Under the pieces are notes generated by a model. That model had not been told where the DNA came from and did no database searches. It was given only the letters and a program-made list of their open reading frames with translations. This document shows positions 25,295 through 34,460 of a stretch of DNA of 64,000 nucleotides, in pieces (within the stretch, counting starts at the first letter, position 1; each line of letters starts with the position of its first letter). The position numbers were made by a program, and so were the translations under genes. This stretch comes from Eggerthella sp. YY7918. Lineage in GTDB: Bacteria; Actinomycetota; Coriobacteriia; Coriobacteriales; Eggerthellaceae. The stretch covers positions 3,038,001 through 3,102,000 of the forward strand of contig NC_015738.1 of the NCBI RefSeq assembly GCF_000270285.1, read 5' to 3'.

Positions 25295-27604
25295 TCACTC
25301 CCCGGGCTTAGTGGTCATGAGGCGGTAGAGCTCGGTGTCCCTCGGGAAGCGGTTGGCGAACGGCACGATGGCGCCGCCGTAGCGCAGGAGGCCGCAGCCC
25401 GCCTCGGCGTTGGTGATGTAGCCCATCTGCTCTCGGCTGATGTTGAGGAGTTCGCCCAGTTTCCCGCGGTCGGCGGCCGCCTGGTTGAGCATGACGATGA
25501 GCTCGGAGTTGGAGAGCATCGTGGAGGCCAAGACCGAATCGAGCAGGTACTCCACGTTCTGCGTGATGGCCGTGGGGTAGGCGTTGCGCTTGCGGAAGCG
25601 GCGCCACGCGCTGTTGAAGAACGCGCCGGAGTACTCGTTCTCGAACACCACGTGGAACTCGTCTATGAAGATGTGCGTGCGCCTGCCCGCGCGCCAGTTG
25701 TCCGTCACGCGGTTGAGCATCGCGTCGGTGATGACGAGCAGCCCCATGGTCTTGAGCTGGCGGCCCAGGTCCATGATGTCGTAGACGAGGAGCCTGTTGC
25801 GGGTGTCCACGTTGGTTGGGTGCGCGAACGCGTCCAGCGTGCCCGAGGTGAACAGCTCCAGCGAAAGCGCCAGGTCACGCGCCTGCGGCTCGGGCTGGGC
25901 GAGCAGTTTGTCGCGCAGGTGGGCGAGCGTGGGCGCCTCGCCGCCGCGCAGGTAGTCGGCGTACACCGCCGAGGTGCAGCGGTCCACGACCGACTTGGCC
26001 TGCGGCCCCAGTCCCCGGCGGTCGAGCTGCTCGAACAGTGACAGCACGAACTCGCTCTTGTCGGCCACGGGGTTGCCTCCCTCGCCGTAGCCCTCCACCA
26101 TGTCCATGGCGTTGATGTGGTGGGGGCTGCCCGCCGCGATGCGCACCACCTCGCCGCCCAGTGCCTCGGCGAGCGAGGCGTACTCGCGCTCGGGGTCGCA
26201 TATCACTATGTCGTCGTCGGTCGAGAGCGCAAGCATAGCTATGAGCTCCTTGGTCGAGAAGCTCTTGCCCGAGCCCGGCACGCCCAGCACGAACGCGTTG
26301 GGGTTCAGGAGCCGCGACTTGTCGCACAGGATGAGGTTGCGCGATATGGCGTTCTCGCCGAAGTACATGCCGCCCTCCTCCATGATCTCCTGCACGCGGA
26401 ACGGCATGAGCACGGCGAGGCTCTCGGTGGTGAGCGTGCGCATCGCCTCGATGCGACGCACGCCTATGGGCAGCGCGGTTGACAGCCCGTCGAGCTGCTG
26501 GAAGCGCAGGACCGAGAGGCGGCACAGGTGCTTGCGCGCGCACGAGAGCAGCGCCTCGGTGTCGGCGTCGAGCTCCTCGGGCGTGTCGGCAAAGTGGACG
26601 AGCGTCACCGTGGCGAACATCATGCGCTGGTCGCGCGACATGAGGTCGTCCAGGAACTCGCGGCTCTCCTTGCGCTGCTGCTCCATGTCGTAGGGCACGG
26701 CCACGTTATAGTTCATGTTGGCGTTCTGCCGGCGCGTCCAGTTGGTGATGTTCGTCTCCACACCGAGCAGTCGCCGCTCCACCTCGCGCACCGCCTCGTC
26801 AGTGGGCACGGGGACGACGTCTATGGAAAGCGCCATCGCGCGCCTCGCGTCGGTAAGCTCGGCCAGAAAGCCGTCCTTGATGTAGGACGCGTAGTCGGTC
26901 AGGTACAGGGCGCGCGCCCAGCGGCCGCCCACCCGCAGGCGGTCGGCCTCAATGCCCGCGCCCTCGGGCGCAACGGCGTCCTTGAACGAGTGCCCCCGGC
27001 GCATCGAGGCGCGCACGTCGATGGGCAGGTCGTCGGCGCCGCCCCGGTAGAAGCCCCTCAGAAGCCGCAGCTTGCCCTCTGCGTCGAGCTCCTCGCAGTG
27101 CGCCCCGAGGCGCGCGAGGTGCGCGGCCGTCTCCGCCGACGCGCGGTTGAAGTAGGAGCGGGCCTCCTGGATGCTTCTCCCTCCCACGGCGATGGTAAGG
27201 TATATCTCGCGCACCATGGAATTCGCCCCCGTGGCCTTCTCTATGAGCATGGCGTTGTACTCCTCGCGGTAGCGGTCGAGCCCGTCGCCCTTGGGCGGTA
27301 TGAGGATGCGCCGCCCGAGGGCTTCGGCGTCGAGCCTGCGCACCGCCACGGTGACCTTGGCCCGCGCGTCGGAGTCGAAAGAGTTGAGCAGGTCCGAGTA
27401 GCCCAGGAACATGGCCTCCTTATCCTCCTTTGACGCCGCCGCGTAGTTCACGTCGCTCACGCGCCAGGTCTTCGCGTACTCGCCGTCGTCGGTGAGGCAC
27501 ACGCCGTCGGGCCAGATGCGGCGCACGGGCACGGCGTCCTCGGCGGTTTTCGGCGGGACGAACCGCGTGCCGCCTTTGCGCCGCCTAGCTGCGAGTGCGG
27601 CCAT
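25295..27604 (-). CDS. virB4: VirB4-type conjugation ATPase
   Basis: A 769-aa ATPase with Walker A GVPGSGKSFST (about 438), DDDIVICDPEREY, and a Walker B-like THIFIDEFHVVF, followed by the TAITQNVEYLL motif usual in VirB4/TraE proteins. It powers assembly and substrate transfer of the type IV secretion channel. The ATG follows AAAGGAGG and overlaps the PrgI gene by 20 bp. It is full length with all motifs intact. Confidence 0.95.
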   Translation of the reverse strand: MAALAARRRKGGTRFVPPKTAEDAVPVRRIWPDGVCLTDDGEYAKTWRVSDVNYAAASKEDKEAMFLGYSDLLNSFDSDARAKVTVAVRRLDAEALGRRILIPPKGDGLDRYREEYNAMLIEKATGANSMVREIYLTIAVGGRSIQEARSYFNRASAETAAHLARLGAHCEELDAEGKLRLLRGFYRGGADDLPIDVRASMRRGHSFKDAVAPEGAGIEADRLRVGGRWARALYLTDYASYIKDGFLAELTDARRAMALSIDVVPVPTDEAVREVERRLLGVETNITNWTRRQNANMNYNVAVPYDMEQQRKESREFLDDLMSRDQRMMFATVTLVHFADTPEELDADTEALLSCARKHLCRLSVLRFQQLDGLSTALPIGVRRIEAMRTLTTESLAVLMPFRVQEIMEEGGMYFGENAISRNLILCDKSRLLNPNAFVLGVPGSGKSFSTKELIAMLALSTDDDIVICDPEREYASLAEALGGEVVRIAAGSPHHINAMDMVEGYGEGGNPVADKSEFVLSLFEQLDRRGLGPQAKSVVDRCTSAVYADYLRGGEAPTLAHLRDKLLAQPEPQARDLALSLELFTSGTLDAFAHPTNVDTRNRLLVYDIMDLGRQLKTMGLLVITDAMLNRVTDNWRAGRRTHIFIDEFHVVFENEYSGAFFNSAWRRFRKRNAYPTAITQNVEYLLDSVLASTMLSNSELIVMLNQAAADRGKLGELLNISREQMGYITNAEAGCGLLRYGGAIVPFANRFPRDTELYRLMTTKPGE

Positions 27605-27968
27605 GATGCCCTCCTTTCTCGCGGCGGATGCCCTTCGCGCGATGCGGCGTGCAGACGGCCTCGTAGTACAGGTTCTGCGGGCGCGCGGGCAGTTCCTTGG
27701 GGGTCAAAAGCGCGTATTTGGCCCACGCCCACGCCGCGCGTTCGACCGCCATGCCGTGCCAGGTGACGAACCCCAGCGCGGCGAACGGGGCCGCTCCCGC
27801 GATGCACGCCCAGGAGAGCTCGTCCAGTCTCAGGAAGGGCGACAGCCCGAAGTAGAGCCCCACGGCGGCGACGCAGGCGAGCAGCGCGAAGACGCACTGC
27901 CGAAGCGACATGCCGAAGAACACCCCCTCGGTATACTCGCGTATCTCTCGGTTGACCTTCACTTCCAC
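27585..27968 (-). CDS. prgI: PrgI-family conjugal transfer membrane protein
   Basis: 127 aa from a GTG at 27968, giving MEVKVNREIREYTEGV, the usual PrgI N-terminus; AGAGGAGC lies just upstream. Two membrane helices follow (about 20-65). PrgI is the VirB3-like partner of VirB4 in Gram-positive systems, and the gene order PrgI-VirB4 fits. An upstream in-frame ATG would add a basic stretch not found in the family. Confidence 0.85.
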   Translation of the reverse strand: MEVKVNREIREYTEGVFFGMSLRQCVFALLACVAAVGLYFGLSPFLRLDELSWACIAGAAPFAALGFVTWHGMAVERAAWAWAKYALLTPKELPARPQNLYYEAVCTPHRAKGIRREKGGHHGRTRS

Positions 27969-28071
27969 TTCTTGCTCCTCTCTGCCTGCGCGGCGAAGCG
28001 GGCGCGTAAAGCGCCCCGCGCGCGGCGCGGGCAATGTGTTCGTTCGGTTGTTTCGGGAAAGGGGAGGGGCG

Positions 28072-28911
28072 TCAAAGCCCCATCATCTCGCGCACCACGC
28101 GGTCGGCCATCTTGACCATGCCCGTGAGCACCAGCATGTTGAAGGCAAGCTCTCCCACGTACGACCACACCTGCGTGACCACGGGAGCCTCGGCATCCAC
28201 CACCGGCGGCGCCGATGCGAACAGCGAGAATATGACGCATGCGAGCAGGATGACCGCACCCTCGAGGCACACGGCCCCGTAGCTTTTGAGGAACGCCTTG
28301 CCGACCGACTGACTCGGCTCGCCCGCGAAGGTGGACAGGGGTATGGGCGCGAGCGCGGTGTACATGTATATCTTGAAGAACCTGCCGTACACCGCCAGTA
28401 TCATGATGAACGAGAGCACCGTGACGAGCAGCCCGCCGAGCAACGTCACCGCCCACAGGGGTATGGCGTCGAGGAAGCCCACGTCCTCGATGGCCTCCAC
28501 CATCTCGCCAGGCAGCGCGGCGGGCGCGGCCGACGCAAAGCCCGCAGCATCCATCATGTCGCCGATGAGCCCCTGCACCACGTCGAGGAACGCCATCATG
28601 AGCTCAAGCCCGTAGACGACGGCGGCGTGCGCCAGCACGAACCGCACGAACAGCTTCAACACCACCTCCGGGCGCTTGGCCTCGGCGAACGAGCCGCAGG
28701 TCTTCACGAGGCCCGACAGGAAGAACAGCACGAGGAGCGCGAGCGCCACCGCCTGCACGGCGCCGTGGATGGAGAGCACCGCGTCCCATATCCCGCCGCC
28801 CCGGAAGTCGGCGGGCGACGCCGTGAGCAACCCCACGATCTCGCCCATCTTCTCGTTCCACGTGTCGAGCGCTCCCTGGAGGTTGCTGACCACCCAGTTG
28901 TCCGAATCCAA
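28072..28911 (-). CDS. VirB6/TrbL-like polytopic conjugation protein
   Basis: A 279-aa membrane protein with about six hydrophobic helices. The second half contains AVYGRFFKIYMYTALAPIPL and SVGKAFLKSYGAVCLEGAVI, typical of the VirB6-like subunits in Tn1549-type elements. It starts at TTG 28911 after AAAGGAGGCGG. It is expected to form part of the inner-membrane channel next to PrgI and VirB4. Confidence 0.82.
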   Translation of the reverse strand: MDSDNWVVSNLQGALDTWNEKMGEIVGLLTASPADFRGGGIWDAVLSIHGAVQAVALALLVLFFLSGLVKTCGSFAEAKRPEVVLKLFVRFVLAHAAVVYGLELMMAFLDVVQGLIGDMMDAAGFASAAPAALPGEMVEAIEDVGFLDAIPLWAVTLLGGLLVTVLSFIMILAVYGRFFKIYMYTALAPIPLSTFAGEPSQSVGKAFLKSYGAVCLEGAVILLACVIFSLFASAPPVVDAEAPVVTQVWSYVGELAFNMLVLTGMVKMADRVVREMMGL

Positions 28912-28945
28912 CGGCCCGCCTCCTTTCGGGGCCCGCGCGACGGGC

Positions 28946-29278
28946 CTATCCGACGATGATATCCAAGATTTCCTTCGCGAACGTGATGACCACGCCGCCC
29001 GCCAGGGTCAGGAAGCCGTTGGCGCGCTGGGACGGGTCGTGGCTCTTGAGCGACATGCCCACCTGCACCACGCCGAAGCCGAGCAGGATGAGCCCGACGC
29101 TCCTGATGAGCCCGAAGATGAACGTGGAGAGGTTGTCCACCGCCGCTATCGGGTCGGTCGCCGCGAACGCGGCGGGCGGCTCCAGCGCCAAGGCCGAAGC
29201 GGCGCAGACGGCGATTGCCGCCATGAGCCGCGCGCGGGCTGCGGGGCGGGCCTTCTTCCCCTCAGTGGTCTTTCTCAT
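28946..29278 (-). CDS. small VirB2-like membrane protein
   Basis: A 110-aa protein with a basic N-terminus, a signal-like helix ending in AAFAA (about residues 18-40), and two further hydrophobic segments split by SLKSHDPSQRANG. The layout is that of VirB2/TrbC pilin-like subunits, but sequence similarity is low, so the role is inferred from position between VirD4 and VirB6. The ATG at 29278 follows AAAGGAG and overlaps the VirD4 end by 17 bp. Confidence 0.65.
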   Translation of the reverse strand: MRKTTEGKKARPAARARLMAAIAVCAASALALEPPAAFAATDPIAAVDNLSTFIFGLIRSVGLILLGFGVVQVGMSLKSHDPSQRANGFLTLAGGVVITFAKEILDIIVG

Positions 29279-31082
29279 GCGTTGGTTCTCCTTTCCCGCC
29301 CGCCGCCTCCGCCGCGAGCGCTGCCTCGGCCTCCTCCCCGTCGAGCACGACGCAGCCCGCAGGCGCGGCCTGCGCGCTCGCGGGGGCAACGCCTTCGTAG
29401 GGCGCCACGGCGGCGCTTGCCAGCGGGCAGGCGCCGTGCTCGTAGGGCGGCGCGCCGCCCTCGGGGGTGAGCCGCGCGGCGGGATGCCGCGCTATGTCGA
29501 GCTTTAAGTCGATGATGGGGCGCTCGCCGCGCACGAAGAGCAGCGCGCGGGAGTTGTCGAGCATGCGCACCTCGTCGGGCGTCATGAGCTCGCGCCCCGA
29601 GATCTGCTGGTTGGTGGACCAGCTGCCGCCCCTCCCGGTGGTCCTGCCGTGCGTGTCGAGGTCGATGGTCTCCTTGCCCAGAAGCTCGCTGACGTACTTG
29701 TGGGTGGATTGCTCGTTGCCGCCCAGGTACAGGAACTCGTCGCAGTTGCCGACGATGGACTCCCACTGCTTGTCGAACAGCGCCCGCAGCTGCGCCATGT
29801 TCTGGATGATGATCGACGCGGACACCCCGCGCCCGCGCATGGTGGAGAGTATCTTCTCAAAATCATTGGGTAAGCTCACGTTGGCGAACTCATCCATGAG
29901 GAAGTGCACGTGCACGGGCAGCTGCCCGCCGTGTTTTCCGTCCGCGAGCGCGAAAAGCTGCTGGAACAGCTGCGTGTAGAGGACGGACACCAGGAAGTTG
30001 AAACTGGTGTCGTTGTCGGGTATGACTGCGAACAGGGCCACCTTGCGCTCCCCGAGCGACGGCAGGTCGAGCTCGTCTGTGGCGGTGAGCGACGCCAGGG
30101 CGTCGAGGTTGAACTTCTCCAGCCTGGAGGCGAGCGTCACCTGGATGGATTTGAGCGTCTTGGCCGAGCCGGAGCGGTAGCTGCGGTAGTATTTGAGCGC
30201 GATGTGGCCAGGGTCCCTCATCTCCAGCCGGTCGAACAGCTCGTCGAGCACCGAGGCGTAATCGTCGTCGTCCTCGCGCACCTCGCCGGCGCGCAGCATC
30301 TCCATGAGGGTGGCGTAGTTGCGCTCCTCGGGCGGTGCCTCGTGCACGAGGTAAAGCAGAAGCGCCAGGTGCAGCATCCCGGCGGCCGTGTCCCAGAAAG
30401 GATCCTGGCTCTGCGCGCCCTTGGGAGTCGTCGCCTTGAACAGGTTGGTGTTGAGCCGCTGCGCGTCCGCGTCCGACTCGATGTAGGAAAGCGGGTTGTA
30501 GCAGTGGGACCTCTCCATGCGCACGAGGTCGAGCACGCGCACCTCGTAGCCCCTCGATTCGAGCAGCCCGCCCACGGCGCGCACGATCTCGCCCTTCGGG
30601 TCGAGCACCACCATCGATGTGTTGGCCTGGCAGGCGTTGGGCAGGCTGAACCCGCGCGTTTTGCCTGCGCCCGAGCCGCCCACCACGAGCGTGTTCATCG
30701 AGCGCCTGTGGGCGTGGGTGTCGTAGCTCATGCGAAAATTGCGCGTGAGCAGCTTGTCGCCTGCGGGGTCGCGCCCCCGGTAGCGGTGGCAGATGCGGCG
30801 GGCGTCACCCCACCGGGCGCTGCCGTGCTCCTCGCCGGGGCGCAGGTTGCGCCGGGTGAGCAGCCACGCCGCCGCGCAGGCGGCATACAGGACCAGGAAC
30901 AGCAGCGCCCATCGCGCGCCGCCCGCCGTGGGCTTCGTCGAAAAGGGATCCGAGAACGCCGCGATGAGCGAGGCGAGCGACCCCCCGCCGTCCAAGGCGG
31001 GGGCGGCGACGAACCCCGCCCACGCCGCCAGCGGCGCGGCGAGCGCGGCGGCTGCCGCCTCGCCAGCCGTCGGGGGCCTCAT
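29262..31082 (-). CDS. virD4: VirD4-type coupling protein
   Basis: A 606-aa protein with two N-terminal membrane helices, Walker A VVGGSGAGKTR (about 132), VVLDPKGEI, Walker B-like HFLMDEFANV and IIIQNMAQLRALF. It brings the relaxase-DNA complex to the channel. The ATG at 31082 overlaps the stop of the ArdC-like gene by 4 bp after GGAGGGC. The acidic Ala-rich C-terminal tail may contact substrates. Confidence 0.94.
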   Translation of the reverse strand: MRPPTAGEAAAAALAAPLAAWAGFVAAPALDGGGSLASLIAAFSDPFSTKPTAGGARWALLFLVLYAACAAAWLLTRRNLRPGEEHGSARWGDARRICHRYRGRDPAGDKLLTRNFRMSYDTHAHRRSMNTLVVGGSGAGKTRGFSLPNACQANTSMVVLDPKGEIVRAVGGLLESRGYEVRVLDLVRMERSHCYNPLSYIESDADAQRLNTNLFKATTPKGAQSQDPFWDTAAGMLHLALLLYLVHEAPPEERNYATLMEMLRAGEVREDDDDYASVLDELFDRLEMRDPGHIALKYYRSYRSGSAKTLKSIQVTLASRLEKFNLDALASLTATDELDLPSLGERKVALFAVIPDNDTSFNFLVSVLYTQLFQQLFALADGKHGGQLPVHVHFLMDEFANVSLPNDFEKILSTMRGRGVSASIIIQNMAQLRALFDKQWESIVGNCDEFLYLGGNEQSTHKYVSELLGKETIDLDTHGRTTGRGGSWSTNQQISGRELMTPDEVRMLDNSRALLFVRGERPIIDLKLDIARHPAARLTPEGGAPPYEHGACPLASAAVAPYEGVAPASAQAAPAGCVVLDGEEAEAALAAEAAGGKGEPTHEKDH

Positions 31083-31945
31083 CTGCCCTCCGACCTGTCG
31101 CGCCGCCTTTCGGGCGGGGCCATGCGCTCCGACACGTCGCGCGCGGCCTTGCCGATCTCGCCCAAGGCGTCCCTCACCTCGCGCGCGCTCGCTTCCGGTG
31201 GCGCGGGCGCGGCGACGGCTCCCGAACATTCGAGTCCCAGGCGGCGGGCGGCTATGCCCGCCGCGAGGTCGGCCTTCGCGGCGTGCGTCTCCCTGTCGTA
31301 GGCATCGAGGCCGAGCGCCATGCTGGCATGCGCCGCCTCGACTATCAGCGCCGAGAGCAGCTGCGGCTCATCGAGCCCTCGCTGCACCCGTATGGCCCCC
31401 GAGGCGTGATCGTACTCGGCGGGGACGCCGCCGAGGTCGTCAACCGGCTCTATTCTCGTCGGCGAGCGAGCGACCAGCGCCGCGAGCGCGGCGTGAGGGT
31501 CCACTCTGCGCGGCAGGCATGGCCGCGCGGTGGTCTGCGACACGTCGAACACCTTGCGCACGTCGTACAAGACGCCGATGCTGCCGTCGTCGCGCACGTA
31601 CTCCTTGACGGGTTCGATGATGGGGATCGCCTTCTGCCCGCGCCTCACCGACGCTCCCTGCCTGCGCCAATGCTCAGCCGTGCCGACGCGCGTCGCGTTC
31701 GGTATGCGGTCGGCTATGAGCAGGATGTTCGTGGCGGAATGGTGGGGCAGCTGCGCCGCCACCCGCATGTACGTCTCCAGCGCCGCTGGATCCGAATTCG
31801 CGCGCAGCGCGGCGGCGTCGGCGCGGTCGAATGCCTCTTGGCGCTCGCTCTGCTTCCGCTCCGCCCACGCTTGCTTGTCGAACTCGCCTTCCGGCGCGAA
31901 TTCCCGGCTACTGCGTTCTTCCATCATCCGGTAGATATCTTGCAT
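31079..31945 (-). CDS. ArdC/LtrC-like antirestriction-type protein, degenerate protease part
   Basis: A 288-aa protein. Residues 55-115 (SATNILLIADRIPNATRVGT, then GASVRRGQKAIPIIEPVK) match the N-terminal domain of ArdC/LtrC-like proteins, the same fold that opens the 2,013-aa helicase of this element. The C-terminal part (LLSALIVEAAHASMALG) aligns with the position of a zinc-protease HExxH motif, but reads VEAAH, so the catalytic Glu pattern is lost. It may protect incoming single-stranded DNA or act only by binding. Confidence 0.68.
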   Translation of the reverse strand: MQDIYRMMEERSSREFAPEGEFDKQAWAERKQSERQEAFDRADAAALRANSDPAALETYMRVAAQLPHHSATNILLIADRIPNATRVGTAEHWRRQGASVRRGQKAIPIIEPVKEYVRDDGSIGVLYDVRKVFDVSQTTARPCLPRRVDPHAALAALVARSPTRIEPVDDLGGVPAEYDHASGAIRVQRGLDEPQLLSALIVEAAHASMALGLDAYDRETHAAKADLAAGIAARRLGLECSGAVAAPAPPEASAREVRDALGEIGKAARDVSERMAPPERRRDRSEGR

Positions 31946-31948
31946 GCT

Positions 31949-32674
31949 CTACCTTCCTTTCTCCAGGGCGCGCGCCATGGGCTTGCGAGTCGCATGCGCT
32001 TCGCCGCTCATTTCGCGTGCCGCCGATATGGCGCGCATCTCCGCGCGCACGGACAGCCTGCCGCAGCGCTTGCGCGCTGCCTCACCATCCTTTTCTGAGA
32101 GCCGTTTTCTCGCGGATGTAGGCCCTGACGGACGGCTTTCCGCCGGGGCTTGCGCTAAAGGGGAGGCGTCGCTGTCGCCCGGCGATGCCAGCAAATCATC
32201 GAGGAGCGCCGCAGCTTGTTCGGGTGCGCGCGGCGCCTGCGCGGCGTGCGCGCGCCCATCGTGCCGATTCCCCTCGCGCGGCTCGGGCGCTTCGCGGGCG
32301 TCGTCTCTCATGCGGCACAGGCCGAGCCTCTCCGCGATGCGGTTCACCTTGCTCGCGTCCTCGGTCCGCACCAGAAGATCGACGGATTCGCCGTCCTTCT
32401 GCTTCACGACGGCGTATGCGATGCCGTAGCGTCGGGCCTCCTTCGCGAACCCTTTCAGATCGTCAAAGCGGATGGGGAACACGCGCAGCTCACGGCCCGA
32501 TTTGAGCATCGCCGAAAGCCGCGCCCTGCCCTTGGTTTTCTCGTTGCTCGCCGCGGCCGCCAGCAGCATGGCGGCCGCGTTCTTCGCGCCGGCGCCCGTG
32601 ATGCGCAGCGCCACCTCGGTTCCCTCGAGCGTCATCCTCACGATCTGCTCAGCAGCCTCGCTCGATGCGTCCAT
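31949..32674 (-). CDS. PcfB/DUF3801-family conjugation protein
   Basis: A 241-aa protein whose first 110 residues follow the PcfB pattern (AGAKNAAAMLLAAAASNEKT, then GRARLSAMLKSGRELRVFPI). PcfB of pCF10 helps dock the relaxosome to the coupling protein. The C-terminal half is disordered and basic with no clear domain. It sits between the relaxase and VirD4 genes and overlaps the relaxase end by 26 bp. Confidence 0.85.
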   Translation of the reverse strand: MDASSEAAEQIVRMTLEGTEVALRITGAGAKNAAAMLLAAAASNEKTKGRARLSAMLKSGRELRVFPIRFDDLKGFAKEARRYGIAYAVVKQKDGESVDLLVRTEDASKVNRIAERLGLCRMRDDAREAPEPREGNRHDGRAHAAQAPRAPEQAAALLDDLLASPGDSDASPLAQAPAESRPSGPTSARKRLSEKDGEAARKRCGRLSVRAEMRAISAAREMSGEAHATRKPMARALEKGR

Positions 32675-33995
32675 GACCTTCCACCTGCCTTTCCTCTCTG
32701 TTCGCTTCGGCGCCCTCGATCTGCGCGATGCGGGCCGGCAGCTCGGCGCTTCTTGCCCGGATGCGCGCGCAGGCGCGCGCCTCGCGCCTTGCGCCCCGCA
32801 GCTCCGACGCTATCTCGGCGATGCGGGGGTTTGGGGGCGCGGGGGATCCCGCCGCCTTGGAGCGCCTCGCCTCGTTGCGCAGCGCGCGGCGTTCGGCCTG
32901 CAGCGCCTCGGACTTGTCGGCCAAGGCTCTTTCGTATGCCGCCAGCTGGGATCGCGTCTCTATCCCCTCGCGCGCGAGCAGCGCGAGCTCCCCCGATATG
33001 GCTTCGAGTTCGCGCAGATCCTCGCGCAGCAGGAAATGCGCCCGCCCGCCTGGCGCCCTCTGCCTCTTCGCGCCGTTGAGCAGCGCCATGTACCTGCGGT
33101 ACAGGCTCACGAGCGTGCCCTTCGGCACGGGCGGGCGCTCCTTGGGAGCGGGCCTCGGCCTGCCGAGGGGCAGGCGCTGGCGGCTGTTGGCGAGGATGCG
33201 CGCGCCGATGCCCTCCTGCGAGTACGCGTCCCCGAAATTGCGGCGCAGGCGCACGAAACGCTCCTTGCCGGGCGGGCGCACCGATATGTCCTTGCCCACC
33301 TTCACGTCGTAGCCCATCGCGCGCAGGTTCGCGTGGAACTGGCGCATGCTCGCCGCACGCCCTACGGCCTCGTCCACGTCGGCCTTCACGAGCGAGCGCC
33401 ACGTGGGGCGCCCCTCGCGCTCGGCGCGCCATTCGGCGTGGTGGCGCGCGCCGCCGCGCCCGGGGCTCTCCACCACCGAAAGACCATGCTCCCGGCACAG
33501 TTCGTCGGACGCTTCGCGCATCGCGCGGTAGCAGGCGGCGTCTCGGTGGAAGCGCCTGCCGTCGGCGAAGGACACAGAGTTGACCACGAAGTGGTTGTGG
33601 AGGTGGGCCTTGTCCAGATGGGTGGCCACCACAACCTCGAAGCGGCCGCCCCACAGCTCTTGGGCGAGGGCGACGCCCACCTCGTGGGCCGTGGCGGGGT
33701 CGGTCTCGCCGGGCGCGAACGCCTGGTATCCGTGGAAGGCCACGATGCCGCCCGTCTTGCCGTATTGGCGCTTGGTCGCGTTCATCTCTTCCAGCGCCGT
33801 GGCGGGCAGGCAGTTGACGCCGGTCACGTACAGCTGCCGCTCAGTCTTGCCGGGGTCGGCGGCGTAGAGGATGGCGGCGCCCACGCCCTGGAGCTCCCAC
33901 TCGTCGGGCGAGCCTTCGGCCTTGTCCGGGTTCCCGGCGTACCCGAGCACGCGCGCCAGGCGCCCTTCGACCTTCCAAATCGACGTGACGGCCAC
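32649..33995 (-). CDS. MOBP-type relaxase
   Basis: A 448-aa relaxase with the metal-binding three-His motif THLDKAHLHNHFVVN (His131, 133 and 135). The likely nicking Tyr is in the N-terminal region: Tyr19 in VLGYAGNP, or Tyr44. The C-terminal half is helical and coiled-coil-like, rich in Arg and Glu. It should nick at oriT just upstream and pilot the strand. The MobC gene precedes it with a 1-bp gap. Confidence 0.92.
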   Translation of the reverse strand: MAVTSIWKVEGRLARVLGYAGNPDKAEGSPDEWELQGVGAAILYAADPGKTERQLYVTGVNCLPATALEEMNATKRQYGKTGGIVAFHGYQAFAPGETDPATAHEVGVALAQELWGGRFEVVVATHLDKAHLHNHFVVNSVSFADGRRFHRDAACYRAMREASDELCREHGLSVVESPGRGGARHHAEWRAEREGRPTWRSLVKADVDEAVGRAASMRQFHANLRAMGYDVKVGKDISVRPPGKERFVRLRRNFGDAYSQEGIGARILANSRQRLPLGRPRPAPKERPPVPKGTLVSLYRRYMALLNGAKRQRAPGGRAHFLLREDLRELEAISGELALLAREGIETRSQLAAYERALADKSEALQAERRALRNEARRSKAAGSPAPPNPRIAEIASELRGARREARACARIRARSAELPARIAQIEGAEANREERQVEGHGRIERGC

Positions 33996-33996
33996 C

Positions 33997-34326
33997 TCAT
34001 CGCCTCCTTCCCGGCTCTTTGACCGCCGCCACGATCTCGCGGAGCGCGGCTTCGAGCCTTCGCGCCTCGGCGTCGTAGCGGGCGGCGTCCACGGTGCCGA
34101 GGGCGTGGGCCTTGCGCGCGATCTGGTTGAGGTTGTTCCCGATGGCGTGCAGCTCGCGGGTCATCGCCAGGTAGTCGGGCGGCGGCTTCGGCCTCGGGTC
34201 GATGCCCCCTATGAGCGCGCGCAGGTACGCCTCCTGCGACCAGCCCGCCCTGCGCGCCGCCTCTTTGAGCCGCGCCAGCTCTTCCTCCGTGAGCCTCACC
34301 GTGGCCTTGCGCGTGCGCCTTTCCAT
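33997..34326 (-). CDS. mobC: MobC relaxosome accessory protein
   Basis: 109 aa. It opens MERRTRKATVRLTEEELARL with a ribbon-helix-helix-like DNA-binding start, then ELHAIGNNLNQIARKAHALG, the classic MobC signature. The ATG at 34326 follows GAAGGGAGGCG. MobC binds oriT and aids strand opening for the relaxase encoded directly downstream. Confidence 0.92.
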   Translation of the reverse strand: MERRTRKATVRLTEEELARLKEAARRAGWSQEAYLRALIGGIDPRPKPPPDYLAMTRELHAIGNNLNQIARKAHALGTVDAARYDAEARRLEAALREIVAAVKEPGRRR

Positions 34327-34460
34327 TCGCCGCCTCCCTTCGCGGGGTTGCAGGGGGTGCCCCCTGCGTCTGCCGAGCGCCAGCGCTCGGCGTTGCTTGC
34401 TGGTACGCGACGGTTTTCCGCCGCCTCGGCGGCGGACTTCGCAACCCGCCGAAAGAAAGA
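34327..34460. other. candidate origin of transfer (oriT)
   Basis: This 134-bp gap between the primase and MobC genes holds three compact inverted repeats: GCAGGGGGTGCCCCCTGC (about 34347-34364), CCGAGCGCCAGCGCTCGG (about 34373-34390) and CCGCCGCCTCGGCGGCGG (about 34418-34435). A hairpin cluster directly upstream of mobC and a MOBP relaxase is the usual place for oriT in this element class. The nick site cannot be named. Confidence 0.6.

Noticed and set aside
29904-31301. 465-aa rightward open frame opposite virD4
   Set aside because: Shadow of the coupling-protein gene; composition typical of antisense GC-rich DNA.
32472-34022. 516-aa rightward open frame opposite the relaxase and PcfB genes
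   Set aside because: Relaxase His motif and PcfB pattern prove the leftward frames.
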